Below, piece by piece: positions 17,230 to 24,875 of a stretch of DNA of 64,000 bases. Positions within the stretch are counted from its first letter, which is position 1. Every line of letters begins with the position of its first letter. The notes under the pieces are model-generated. The model saw only the letters and a program-made list of their open reading frames with translations. It was not told where the DNA came from and did not search any database. The translations under genes were made by a program, and so were the position numbers. Source of the stretch: DAOPJM01 sp964490325 (GTDB lineage Bacteria > Bacillota > Clostridia > Christensenellales > CAG-138); assembly GCA_964490325.1 (NCBI GenBank), contig CAZBBX010000009.1, positions 1 through 64,000 on the forward strand, given 5' to 3'.

Positions 17230-18078
17230 ATGTATCGCATCATCAGCAAGGAGAGCCTGAATCCCACCGTTACGCGGATGGAGATCGAGGCGCCCGCCAT
17301 AGCGCGCAAGGCGGAGCCGGGACAGTTCGTCATCCTGCGCGTGGACGAGGAGGGCGAGCGCATCCCTCTGACCGTGGCGGACTATGACCGTGAGCGCGGC
17401 GCCGTCACCGTTATCTTTCAGATCGTGGGGGCGACCACCGAACGCCTCAACCACAAGAATGCGGGGGAGTACATCAAAGATTTTGTGGGGCCGCTGGGCA
17501 AGCCCACCGAGACGGAGGGGCTAAGAAAGGTCGCCGTCATAGGCGGCGGCGTGGGCTGCGCCATCGCGTTCCCCGTGGCAAAGAAGCTGCATGAGCAGGG
17601 CACGATGGTACATTCCGTGGTGGGCTTCCGCACCAAGGAGCTGGTCATCTTAGAAAAGGAATTTAGCGCCGTGTCGGACGAGCTTAGGCTCATGTCGGAC
17701 GACGGGAGCTGCGGCACAAAGGGACTGGTCACGGACGCGCTCAAGGCGCTCATCGAGGCGGGCAACGCCTATGACGAGGTCATCGCCATCGGCCCCTTGA
17801 TCATGATGAAATTCATCTGCCGCCTGACCAAGACCTACGGCATCAAGACGGTCGTGAGCATGAACTCCATCATGATCGACGGTACGGGCATGTGCGGCTG
17901 CTGCCGCCTGACGGTCGGCGGCAAGACGCGTTTTGCCTGCGTGGACGGCCCCGATTTCGACGGTCACGAGGTGGATTTTGACGAGACCATGGCGCGGGCA
18001 ACGGCGTATCGCGATTTCGAGCGCCGCGCCCACGAGGAGGTCTGCAATCTGTTCCAAAAGGAAAAGGAGGCGCGCTGA
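17230..18078 (+). CDS. nfnA: NADH-dependent ferredoxin:NADP+ oxidoreductase, alpha subunit (NfnA-like)
   Basis: The 282-residue protein is of the ferredoxin-NADP reductase type with a C-terminal [2Fe-2S] site. The N-terminal FAD domain (about 1-95) carries AEPGQFVILRVDEEGERIPLT. The nucleotide domain has VAVIGGGVGCAIAFPVAKKL. The iron-sulfur segment is DGTGMCGCCRLTVGGKTRFACVDGP. The same family covers the diaphorase subunits of dihydroorotate dehydrogenase and sulfide dehydrogenase. Immediate linkage to a GltD-like subunit points to NfnAB, which bifurcates electrons between NADPH, NAD+ and ferredoxin in fermenting anaerobes. Confidence 0.9.
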   Translation: MYRIISKESLNPTVTRMEIEAPAIARKAEPGQFVILRVDEEGERIPLTVADYDRERGAVTVIFQIVGATTERLNHKNAGEYIKDFVGPLGKPTETEGLRKVAVIGGGVGCAIAFPVAKKLHEQGTMVHSVVGFRTKELVILEKEFSAVSDELRLMSDDGSCGTKGLVTDALKALIEAGNAYDEVIAIGPLIMMKFICRLTKTYGIKTVVSMNSIMIDGTGMCGCCRLTVGGKTRFACVDGPDFDGHEVDFDETMARATAYRDFERRAHEEVCNLFQKEKEAR

Positions 18079-18080
18079 AT

Positions 18081-19466
18081 ATGCCCAACATGTCGCTAAA
18101 AAAGAATGCCATGCCCACGCAGGACGCCGAAACGCGCAGCCACAACTTTCAAGAGGTGGCGCTGGGCTACGAGGAGCAGATCGCCTTGGACGAGGCGGAG
18201 CGCTGCCTGCACTGCAAGAACAAGCCCTGCGTACAGGGCTGCCCCGTCAACATCGACATCCCCGCCTTTATCGCGGAGGTCAAAAAGGGCGACTACGAAG
18301 CCGCCTATCAGGTCATCAACCGCTCCAGCAGCCTGCCCGCCGTGTGCGGCCGCGTCTGCCCGCAGGAATCGCAGTGCGAAAAATACTGCGTGCGGGGCGT
18401 CAAGGGCGAGCCTGTGGGAATAGGGCGCTTGGAGCGCTTCGTTGCGGACAGGCACAACGCGCTTGCCGCGGGCGAAACCGAAAGACCCGCGCCCAACGGC
18501 CATCGCGTGGCGGTCGTAGGCTCCGGCCCCGCAGGTCTGACCTGCGCAGGCGACCTTGCCAAGAAGGGCTACGCGGTCACGGTGTTCGAGGCGCTGCACT
18601 TGGCGGGGGGCGTGCTGGTCTACGGCATCCCCGAGTTCCGTCTGCCCAAGGCCATCGTGCGCCGCGAGATCGAAAACCTCAAGGCGTTGGGCGTTCAAGT
18701 GGAGACCAACATGGTCATCGGCAAGACCCTTTCCGTGGATGAGCTGATGGAGCAGGGCTACGAGGCCGTGTTCATCGGTTCGGGCGCGGGGCTGCCCCGC
18801 TTCATGGGCATCGAGGGCGAGAACCTCAAGGGCGTGTATTCCGCCAACGAGTTTCTCACCCGCGTCAACCTTATGAAGGCCTACAAGGCGGACGCGCAGA
18901 CGCCCGTGCTGCGCGCCAAGCGCGTGGCTGTGGTGGGCGGCGGCAACGTGGCCATGGACGCGGCGCGCTGCGCCAAGCGCTTAGGCGCCGAGGAGGTCAC
19001 CATCGTCTATCGCCGTTCCCTTACCGAGCTTCCCGCCCGTAAGGAGGAGGTCGAGCATGCGATGGAGGAGGGCGTGATCTTCAAGCTGCTCAACAACCCC
19101 AAGCGCATCTTGGGCGATGAGCAGCGCAATGTAGTCGGCATGGAGTGCTTGGAGATGACGCTTGGCGAGCCGGACGCATCGGGACGCCGCCGTCCCGTGG
19201 AGAAGGCGGGCAGCGAGTTCATGCTGGACGTGGACGCGGTCATCATCGCCATAGGCACCTCGCCCAATCCGCTCATCAAGTCCACCACTAAGGGCTTGGA
19301 CACGCAAAGCTGGGGCGGCATCGTTGCAGACGAAGCAACGGGGCAGACCTCGCGCAAGGGCGTGTACGCGGGCGGCGACGCCGTAACGGGGGCTGCAACG
19401 GTCATCTTGGCGATGGGCGCGGGCAAGTCCGCGGCAGCGGCCATCGACGCGCAGCTGATGGGCTGA
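18081..19466 (+). CDS. nfnB: NfnB / glutamate synthase small subunit-like flavoprotein
   Basis: This 461-residue protein has the GltD architecture. An N-terminal ferredoxin-like part (residues 35-110) has two cysteine groups, CLHCKNKPCVQGCPV and CGRVCPQESQCEKYC, for [4Fe-4S] clusters. It is followed by an FAD domain (VAVVGSGPAGLTCAGDLAKKG), an NADPH domain (VAVVGGGNVAMDAARCAKRLG) and the closing GVYAGGDAVTGAATVILAMGAGK. It begins 2 bases after nfnA behind AAGGAGG. No large glutamate synthase subunit lies nearby, so the NfnB role is favoured over GltD. Confidence 0.92.
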   Translation: MPNMSLKKNAMPTQDAETRSHNFQEVALGYEEQIALDEAERCLHCKNKPCVQGCPVNIDIPAFIAEVKKGDYEAAYQVINRSSSLPAVCGRVCPQESQCEKYCVRGVKGEPVGIGRLERFVADRHNALAAGETERPAPNGHRVAVVGSGPAGLTCAGDLAKKGYAVTVFEALHLAGGVLVYGIPEFRLPKAIVRREIENLKALGVQVETNMVIGKTLSVDELMEQGYEAVFIGSGAGLPRFMGIEGENLKGVYSANEFLTRVNLMKAYKADAQTPVLRAKRVAVVGGGNVAMDAARCAKRLGAEEVTIVYRRSLTELPARKEEVEHAMEEGVIFKLLNNPKRILGDEQRNVVGMECLEMTLGEPDASGRRRPVEKAGSEFMLDVDAVIIAIGTSPNPLIKSTTKGLDTQSWGGIVADEATGQTSRKGVYAGGDAVTGAATVILAMGAGKSAAAAIDAQLMG

Positions 19467-19493
19467 TCCTAACAAGTATACTATTCGCATAAC

Positions 19494-19513
19494 GGGACGC
19501 GGCAGCGCCCCGC
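19494..19513 (+). repeat. 20-bp direct repeat flanking hairpin element A, left copy
   Basis: These 20 bases recur exactly at 19717-19736, where they form most of a terminator hairpin. The two copies bracket repeat element A. Confidence 0.85.
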
Positions 19514-19518
19514 GGATC

Positions 19519-19699
19519 CGTCAAAAAACGCAGTTTTTTGACGGGGCTGCTGCGGCAGGGCTTTCTCTTGCCCCTTTGGAGACCCAAAGCGGCAAGCAAG
19601 GTGTCGTAACCGCCGCGCATGTCGCCGGTTACGACGGATCGGATGGTTATTCCCTTGTTTGTTCCCTTGTCGGATCGACAGAGCGATCCGACGGTTGCT
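19519..19699 (+). repeat. Interspersed hairpin repeat, copy A (modules b-c-d-e)
   Basis: This 181-bp element consists of four stem-loops in series. Module b (19519-19543) has an 11-bp stem CGTCAAAAAAC/GTTTTTTGACG. Module c has CTTGCC/GGCAAG plus inner pairs. Module d is built from GTCGTAACC/GGTTACGAC. Module e is GTCGGATCG/CGATCCGAC ending at 19692. The same modules in the same order occur at 24674-24854 (minus) and 43592-44040. No protein is likely encoded: the frames across it differ between copies and lack start signals. It occupies most of the gap between nfnB and the GntR-type regulator. Confidence 0.85.
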
Positions 19700-19714
19700 C
19701 TATTTGACAGGGTG

Positions 19715-19742
19715 GCGGGACGCGGCAGCGCCCCGCTTTTTT
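19715..19742 (+). terminator. Terminator after nfnAB / element A
   Basis: The stem GCGGG-CGC/GCG-CCCGC with one mismatch and a 4-nt loop is followed by six T. Its hairpin sequence is one of the 20-bp direct repeats; the left copy at 19494-19513 lacks the T-run. Confidence 0.8.
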
Positions 19743-19753
19743 GTAAATTCTCC

Positions 19754-19785
19754 TTGACAAACCGTATTATCCGTACTATAGTACA
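19754..19785 (+). promoter_or_regulatory. Promoter and likely operator of the GntR-ABC operon
   Basis: TTGACA (19754-19759) and TATAGT (19777-19782) are 17 bases apart. The -10 box sits inside the palindrome GTACTATAGTAC (19774-19785), followed by a second GTATAC. Overlap of a palindrome with the -10 box suggests autorepression by the GntR-family protein encoded next. Confidence 0.8.
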
Positions 19786-19810
19786 GTATACACTTTGGGG
19801 AGGTGAAGGA

Positions 19811-20191
19811 ATGATCGAGATCGACAGATATTCGCGAACTTCCATCTACGAGCAGCTTGTGGTGCAGATCGAGCAGGACATTCATAGGAACGTCCTGCCG
19901 TCCGGTGCGGCGCTGCCCTCCGTGCGCAGCCTGTCCGTACAGCTGAACATCAACCCCAACACCGTTCAGAAGGCCTATTCAGAGCTGGAAAAACGGGGTC
20001 TTTGTTACGCTGTACCGGGCAGCGGCCGCTATGTAACGGAGATGGCGCAGCGCATCGATCAAACGCAGCAGCGGGAGCTGACGGAGGCTCTTATGGCTCT
20101 GTGCCGCCGTTGGGCGGACGCGGGGAGGAGCAAGGAGCAGCTCATCGAACAGATCCAAAGAACAGATATGAACGGAGGGATGAGCCTATGA
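19811..20191 (+). CDS. GntR-family (YtrA-type) transcriptional regulator
   Basis: The 126-residue protein is an N-terminal winged helix (SIYEQLVVQIEQDIHRNVLPSGAALPSVRSLSVQLNINPNTVQKAYSELEKRGL, split by the usual turn) with a short helical tail. This is the size and shape of the YtrA subfamily that controls adjacent ABC transporters. The ATG at 19811 follows GGGGAGGTGAAGGA. Its stop overlaps the ATG of the ATPase gene (ATGA), so regulator and transporter are coupled. The palindrome over the promoter is its likely binding site. Confidence 0.92.
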   Translation: MIEIDRYSRTSIYEQLVVQIEQDIHRNVLPSGAALPSVRSLSVQLNINPNTVQKAYSELEKRGLCYAVPGSGRYVTEMAQRIDQTQQRELTEALMALCRRWADAGRSKEQLIEQIQRTDMNGGMSL

Positions 20192-21099
20192 TCCTTGCAA
20201 AGGACGTTACCAAGCGCTTTGGCGACAAGGCGGCGCTGTATCAACTCAACTGCACGATCCCCGCAGGCTGCGTCTACGGTCTTGTGGGAGCAAACGGTGC
20301 GGGCAAGTCCACCTTTCTGCGGCTGGCGGCGGGCATCTATCAGGCGGACGAGGGGGAGCTGACGCTGGACGGCAAGCGCGTCTTTGACGAGCCAGACAGC
20401 AAGCAGCGCGTTGCCTTCGTTCCCGACGAGCTGTACTTCCTGCCGGGCGCAGATCTACAGCGCATGGTCAAGCTGTACGAGGCGGCCTATCCGCGCTTCG
20501 ACCGCGCCTACTTTGACAAGCAATGCGCCGTGTTCGACCTGCCCAAGCGCAGCATAAACGGCTATTCCAAGGGGATGCGGCGGCAGGCGGCGTTCCTGCT
20601 GGCGATGAGCTGCCGTCCCGACTATCTGCTGATGGACGAGACCTTTGACGGCTTGGATCCCATCATCCGCAATCTGGTGCGCCGCCTCATCTACGAGGAC
20701 GTGACGGAGCGGGGGCTGACGGCGGTGCTGACCAGCCATTCCCTGCGCGAGCTGGAGGACACCTGCGACCAGCTGGCGCTCATCCATCAGGGCGGCATCG
20801 TGTTTGAAAGCGAGGTGGAGAAGCTCAAGACCAAGCTGTTCAAGGTGCAGATCGCCTTCAACGAGCCGTTCGACCAAAGCCGCTTTCAAGACTTCGACCT
20901 GCTGCAGTACAGGCAAAGCGGCAGCGTAGCGGGCTTCCTTGTGCGCGGCGATCGGGAAGATACGCGGGAGCGCCTCAGCGCCATGCAGCCCGTCCTGCTG
21001 GAGCTGCTGCCCTTGTCCTTGGAGGAGGTCTTTGTGTACGAGCTGGACGCGTTGGGCTATGTGTTCGAGTCTGCGGCGAAGGAGGCGAGCAAGGCATGA
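20188..21099 (+). CDS. ABC transporter ATP-binding protein
   Basis: The 303-residue ATPase carries Walker A GANGAGKST (about residues 36-44), the signature-like SKGMRRQAAFLLAM, Walker B DYLLMDETFDGLDP, and the switch His in TSHSLRELED. A C-terminal extension of about 90 residues follows, as in ATPases of ABC-2 type exporters. Start ATG 20188 overlaps the regulator stop; the larger frame upstream belongs to the regulator's other frame. It pairs with the membrane protein that begins 4 bases before its end. The substrate is unknown. Confidence 0.92.
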   Translation: MILAKDVTKRFGDKAALYQLNCTIPAGCVYGLVGANGAGKSTFLRLAAGIYQADEGELTLDGKRVFDEPDSKQRVAFVPDELYFLPGADLQRMVKLYEAAYPRFDRAYFDKQCAVFDLPKRSINGYSKGMRRQAAFLLAMSCRPDYLLMDETFDGLDPIIRNLVRRLIYEDVTERGLTAVLTSHSLRELEDTCDQLALIHQGGIVFESEVEKLKTKLFKVQIAFNEPFDQSRFQDFDLLQYRQSGSVAGFLVRGDREDTRERLSAMQPVLLELLPLSLEEVFVYELDALGYVFESAAKEASKA

Positions 21100-23282
21100 A
21101 AAGGAGCTTCATAAAAACAGGCGTGGGGAACTTTTCCGCCATGTATTTTGAGAATCTGCGGCGCGTGCGCACGCTTGGCATCATCCTTACGGCGGTGCTG
21201 ACCTTTGAAAGCCTGCTTACGGCGTTGGTGTATTCCCTGGTTACCGATATAGCGCCTCTTAGCAGGCTGTCGACGATCCTGGTCAACGCCATCCTCTTGG
21301 GCGTGGTGCTGAGCATGGTGCTTTATGGCTACGGCAACCACCGCAACAAATCGGACTTCTACTTTGCCATTCCGCAAAGCCGCGACGGGCTGTATCTGGC
21401 AAACGGCTTGGCGGCGCTCACTTGGACGATGCTGTCCATCATCACAGAGCTGCTGTGCGTGAGCATCGTCTATGCGGCGTTCGGCGTGACCCTCAACCCT
21501 GCAAGCCTGCTGCTGGTGCTGCTTGGCTGCCTGCTGGTCGGCTTGCTGACCATCACCGCCATGGGCGTGGGCTGCGCCGTAACGGGTCGCGGCTTCTCCG
21601 CCCTTGTGACGGGTCTCCTTCTTCTTCTCCTGCCCCGCATCCTCTTTACTTCCATGGAGCTGACGGTGAAGATGCTTGCGCCCACGGTGGCGAAACTGCA
21701 GTTTCCCTTCTTCCTGGACGGGTATCAAATGGCCTTTGGGGCCTTCACAAGTCTCCTCTCGGGGGGAGCCTCGCTGCTCAAGAACGGCTGGCACTACCTG
21801 TACAGCCTTGTGCTGGCGGCGCTGCAGCTTTGGCTGGGGCTGATCCTGTATCGCAGACGTCCCGCCGAGGCCTGCGGCGATGGCTTCGTGTCCGTAAGGG
21901 CAAGGAACATCGTGTCGGGACTGACCGCCTGCACGGTGCTTGCACCCGTGGGCTGCCTGATCCCTGCGCTGCTGCTGGCAAAGGACGAAAGGACGGGGCT
22001 GGTCGTCCTGCTCATCGTATTTGTCATCATTGCGCTGCTGATCTATGGCTTGGTGCAGCTTACCGCCCGCAGCCGCTGGCGCGGGCTTGTACGCGGCCTT
22101 GGATATTTCGGCCTGTCCGCGGCGCTCAGCATCCTTGTGATGCTGCTGGGTTGGGGCGTGGGTACCATCGAGCAGCGGCGCGAGGTCCAACAGGAGGATA
22201 TCCGCTCCATCGAGCTGGTTCGCGAAGACCAGAACAGCGTCCTTGAACCCGTCCTTGCAATAATGCTCGGCTACTATAACGATGGATATCCGTATCGAAC
22301 CCTGTGCTCTCCCTATGTAGACGTCACCAACGATGCGACCTGCCGCATCGCGGCGCAGACCCTCAGGGACGATCGCTACCTGTACGACAGCGCGGCGCGA
22401 AAGGGACAGTCGGGCACGGACTATCTGGACACGCTGCTGTTTAGCAACACGACTACCAACAATTCTTCATCCTTGAACCTGCGCATCACGCTAAAGAGCG
22501 GTGCCGTGCTGACCCGGGAGCTGCAGATGTACAGCGATGATTATGACGTCTTTACGGAGGCGGCCAAGGGCAGCGAGGGTTATATAGCCTATCAGAAGGC
22601 CATGCCGACCGACAAGGAGATCCGCTCCTGCAGCTTTACAGATCTTGCGGTGGGGGAGGACTTCGATCAGGCGGCCTTCCTTTCGACTTATCGCAGCGAG
22701 TATACGGGCGCGGAGGGTTCCATGGACGCGTTGGCGTTCACCCTGCGCGGCTGCAGTCATGCGGACAGCTACAGGCAGACCTACTATGTGACGCTGTATG
22801 ACACGCCCAAGTCGGCGCGCCTCCTTATGGACGCGGTCAATGAGGCAGGGGCAAAGGCTTTGCAGACCTGCGGCAATTACAGCATGTGGAGCACATATGC
22901 GGCGGTGCATCTGTATGACTATGATCGGCGTCTGGTGCTGACCCTCCATGAGGATTCGGCGTTGGATACCACGTTGACCGTTGCTCCCTTCGAGGCGTAT
23001 GGAGTCTACGGTTACGATTCAGCGTATGACGAGTACGCGGTGGCGGTGGACGGCAAAGATACCGGGGAGCAGGCGCTGCTTGCGCGCAAGTCCGACGTGG
23101 TAAAGCTCCTTAAGACGCTGCCCCTTGCCACGGCGGAGACGGAGAACATCCTGTCGCTGCGTTGGACGGCATACACGGACGTCGCCACATACACAAGGCA
23201 GGATTACTGCGTATGGCTTGCGCCCACAAGGGAGCAGATGAACGCCCTTTACGCGCTGTTTGGCTGCGACCCCGACGCATAA
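21096..23282 (+). CDS. ABC-2-type membrane protein with large C-terminal extracytoplasmic domain
   Basis: This 728-residue protein has about six hydrophobic segments in residues 20-290 (for example LGIILTAVLTFESLLTALVYSL and VLLIVFVIIALLIYGLVQL), plus another near 350. A long polar part rich in Tyr, Asp and Thr follows and probably lies outside the membrane. It forms the permease partner of the ATPase encoded just upstream (ATGA overlap). Such GntR-ATPase-permease units often respond to cell-envelope stress or peptides, but nothing in the sequence identifies the substrate. A bidirectional terminator follows within 50 bases. Confidence 0.8.
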   Translation: MKRSFIKTGVGNFSAMYFENLRRVRTLGIILTAVLTFESLLTALVYSLVTDIAPLSRLSTILVNAILLGVVLSMVLYGYGNHRNKSDFYFAIPQSRDGLYLANGLAALTWTMLSIITELLCVSIVYAAFGVTLNPASLLLVLLGCLLVGLLTITAMGVGCAVTGRGFSALVTGLLLLLLPRILFTSMELTVKMLAPTVAKLQFPFFLDGYQMAFGAFTSLLSGGASLLKNGWHYLYSLVLAALQLWLGLILYRRRPAEACGDGFVSVRARNIVSGLTACTVLAPVGCLIPALLLAKDERTGLVVLLIVFVIIALLIYGLVQLTARSRWRGLVRGLGYFGLSAALSILVMLLGWGVGTIEQRREVQQEDIRSIELVREDQNSVLEPVLAIMLGYYNDGYPYRTLCSPYVDVTNDATCRIAAQTLRDDRYLYDSAARKGQSGTDYLDTLLFSNTTTNNSSSLNLRITLKSGAVLTRELQMYSDDYDVFTEAAKGSEGYIAYQKAMPTDKEIRSCSFTDLAVGEDFDQAAFLSTYRSEYTGAEGSMDALAFTLRGCSHADSYRQTYYVTLYDTPKSARLLMDAVNEAGAKALQTCGNYSMWSTYAAVHLYDYDRRLVLTLHEDSALDTTLTVAPFEAYGVYGYDSAYDEYAVAVDGKDTGEQALLARKSDVVKLLKTLPLATAETENILSLRWTAYTDVATYTRQDYCVWLAPTREQMNALYALFGCDPDA

Positions 23283-23301
23283 GGGAAAAAGGCATGAAAA
23301 A

Positions 23302-23332
23302 GCGCCCCGCCGTAAGGCGGGACGCATTTTTT
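23302..23332 (+). terminator. Bidirectional terminator between ABC operon and zinc-ribbon gene
   Basis: The stem GCG-CCCGCC/GGCGGG-CGC with a 4-nt loop and one mismatch is followed by six T on the plus strand and by five T on the minus strand. It serves the two convergent units. Confidence 0.88.
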
Positions 23333-23346
23333 GTCGATCGGGTGAA

Positions 23347-23634
23347 TTAATAACGACGATGGTCGTCTCTGCGCTTTGCGAAGCACTCGCTGCAGTAGAT
23401 CGGCTTGTCATTGCGAGGCTGGAACGGCACCTTGGTGGGCTTACCGCAGCTTGCGCAGACGGCGTCGAACATTTCGCGGCTATCCGTACGCGGTTTCTTG
23501 CGGGCGCGTCTGCACTCGGGGCAGCGAAGGGGCTCGTTTTGGAAGTTGTTTTGTGCGTAGAACTCCTGTTCCCCTGCGGAAAATACGAATTCCCTACCGC
23601 AATCCTTGCATACCAATACCTTGTCTTCGAACAT
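23347..23634 (-). CDS. Small zinc-ribbon protein
   Basis: The 95-residue protein contains two or three CxxC pairs: CKDCGREF (residues 9-16), CPECRRARK (38-46), CASCGKPTKVPF and CSECFAKRR near the C-terminus. It fits a family of clostridial proteins with treble-clef or zinc-ribbon knuckles, including the FYAQNNFQNEPLRCPECR segment typical of it. A nucleic-acid or ribosome-associated role is often supposed but not established to my knowledge. It is preceded by a long untranslated region with strong secondary structure, and a single promoter appears to drive both. Confidence 0.85.
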   Translation of the reverse strand: MFEDKVLVCKDCGREFVFSAGEQEFYAQNNFQNEPLRCPECRRARKKPRTDSREMFDAVCASCGKPTKVPFQPRNDKPIYCSECFAKRRDDHRRY

Positions 23635-23654
23635 TGTTTTTTCCTTCCGTGGAC

Positions 23655-23893
23655 TCCATTAGAATTTTGTGACATCCTTGATCGGCTGACCTGGTCTTTA
23701 ACCCCACACTCGCCGACAGGAGGGTTCGCTCATAAGCTTTCGCTCCCCACTACTGCCTCTCTCGACGGTCGCCCGTCGGTCGGACTTACTTCTAAGCCGC
23801 ACCGTGCTCGCGGACATTTGCCCGTTTACGTGGATCGTTTCGCCTGCGACTGGCATCGACTTGCAACCACAGACCCAATCTCGGATACCCTAA
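23655..23893 (-). ncRNA. Probable structured RNA (unassigned) upstream of the zinc-ribbon gene
   Basis: About 240 bases without an open frame follow a TATAAT promoter. Read on the minus strand, the ends pair: AUCC with GGAU, GAUUG with CGAUC, and GGUCU with AGACC. Inside are further helices, including CGACGG-GCGA-CCGUCG (GNRA loop), GGGC-AAAU-GUCC, GUGG/CCAC and GGCUUA/UAAGUCC. I do not see tmRNA, SRP or RNase P signature sequences. A 6S-like or raiA-type RNA is possible but I cannot confirm either. It could be an independent RNA or a long leader, as no terminator separates it from the gene. Confidence 0.5.
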
Positions 23894-23931
23894 CATTATA
23901 GCGTCATGGAAGACCAAATGCAATGATTATT
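23894..23931 (-). promoter_or_regulatory. Promoter of the structured RNA / zinc-ribbon unit
   Basis: On the minus strand TTGCAT and TATAAT are separated by 17 bases. Transcription would start within a few bases of the first paired nucleotides of the RNA. Confidence 0.65.
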
Positions 23932-24004
23932 TTTGCCAAAACCCGTCAATTTAGGGCGATGTAAGCAAAATATACAATTATTTGACCTTCCACATATCAC
24001 TTTA

Positions 24005-24592
24005 TCAATGTTTAGATGCAGAAATATGGGGGTCAGGGCGTTCTAAGTACTGGGCGCGGGGTCCGCCGACATACTTGGGACGGCTGTAAGCAAGCACAAG
24101 GTTCGCTTCCCCGATGCGTCTTAGGGTGCTGTGAACGGGTACCGCCACGCAATGCAGGTGCATACCAATGAGCGTGTCGCCCACATCCATGCCCAGCGTA
24201 GCCTGCCCCTTCAGATCCTCCGCCATCCGCGCCGCATCCCCGCGCCGCAGGAAGGTCTCCGTCACGCAGGCGCCGCCCGCATGCAGCCAAGGCTTGACCC
24301 ACACCTGCTGCAGGTCGAACGCCTTGAGGCAGTCGGCGCTCACGCAGAGGGAACGGTTGATATGCTCGCAGCCCTGTACCGCAAGGTACAGCCCCGCTTC
24401 CTCGACAAGGGGCAGCACGCCGTCCAGCAGCGCCCTTGCGGCGTCCTCGCTTGAGGCGGAGCCGATGCGCTTGCCCAGGATCTCACTGGTGGAGCAGCCC
24501 AGCACCATCAGCGACCCGCGCTGCGGCTGTGCGGCGTCCAACAGGATGCGCAGCGCCTCCTCAGCCTGCGACTTGATCGTATCGTGATCCAT
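24005..24592 (-). CDS. TIGR01440/DUF436 family protein (YwlG-like)
   Basis: The 195-residue protein matches the YwlG-like family of unknown function: GSLMVLGCSTSEILGKRIGS near residue 26, LAVQGCEHINRSLC in the middle and a C-terminal RPKYVGGPRAQYL. The longer open frame upstream to 24841 runs through repeat element B and is not coding. The ATG at 24592 follows GGAGG and a consensus promoter. It is a single-gene unit with no hint of pathway from its neighbours. Confidence 0.9.
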   Translation of the reverse strand: MDHDTIKSQAEEALRILLDAAQPQRGSLMVLGCSTSEILGKRIGSASSEDAARALLDGVLPLVEEAGLYLAVQGCEHINRSLCVSADCLKAFDLQQVWVKPWLHAGGACVTETFLRRGDAARMAEDLKGQATLGMDVGDTLIGMHLHCVAVPVHSTLRRIGEANLVLAYSRPKYVGGPRAQYLERPDPHISASKH

Positions 24593-24619
24593 GATCGGTA
24601 AACCTCCATTTCCCGCGTC

Positions 24620-24648
24620 AGTATAGCACGCTTTTCCCACTCTGTCAA
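24620..24648 (-). promoter_or_regulatory. Promoter of the DUF436 gene
   Basis: On the minus strand TTGACA (24648-24643) and TATACT (24625-24620) are separated by 17 bases, near consensus. It lies just outside repeat element B. Confidence 0.92.
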
Positions 24649-24673
24649 AAATAGGGGTACGGACTGACCAAAA

Positions 24674-24854
24674 AGCAACCGTCGGATCGCTCCGCCGATC
24701 CGACAACGGAACAAACAAGAGAACCGCCGTCAAATTCGTCGAAATCGGCGACCGGCGCGGCGGTTTCGACACCTTGCTTGCCCTTTTGGGCCTCCAAAAT
24801 GGCAAGAGAAAGCCCTGCCGAAGCAGCCCGTCAAAAAGCATCGTTTTTTGACGG
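24674..24854 (-). repeat. Interspersed hairpin repeat, copy B (modules b-c-d-e)
   Basis: Read on the minus strand, this copy of about 181 bp has the same module order as copy A: the GTCAAAAA/TTTTTGAC hairpin, the CTTGCC...GGGCAAG hairpin, module d with outer stem GTCGAAA/TTTCGAC, and module e GTCGGATCG/CGATCCGAC. It fills the space between the divergent DUF436 and mutY genes. Its b hairpin reaches the -35 region of mutY. Compared with copy A, several differences keep stems paired. Confidence 0.85.
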
Positions 24855-24863
24855 AAGAGGTGG

Positions 24864-24869
24864 TATACT
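24864..24869 (+). promoter_or_regulatory. -10 box directly before mutY (possible leaderless start)
   Basis: TATACT ends 6 bases before the mutY ATG and no good Shine-Dalgarno is present. A clear -35 is missing at 17 bases; TTGACG of repeat B lies only 10 bases upstream. Confidence 0.45.
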
Positions 24870-24875
24870 GTATTT

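Noticed and set aside
18081..19466. Genuine glutamate synthase small subunit
   Set aside because: The partner directly upstream is a diaphorase-type NfnA, and no large subunit is present.
21057..22190. Long open frame on the minus strand, 377 codons
   Set aside because: It lies antisense to the ABC membrane protein gene, is rich in His, Gln and Arg, has no ribosome binding site and is a shadow of GC-rich coding sequence.
23655..23893. Signal recognition particle RNA
   Set aside because: The segment AGACCAGGUCAG recalls SRP RNA, but the required GGAAGGAAGCAGCC-type loop is absent.
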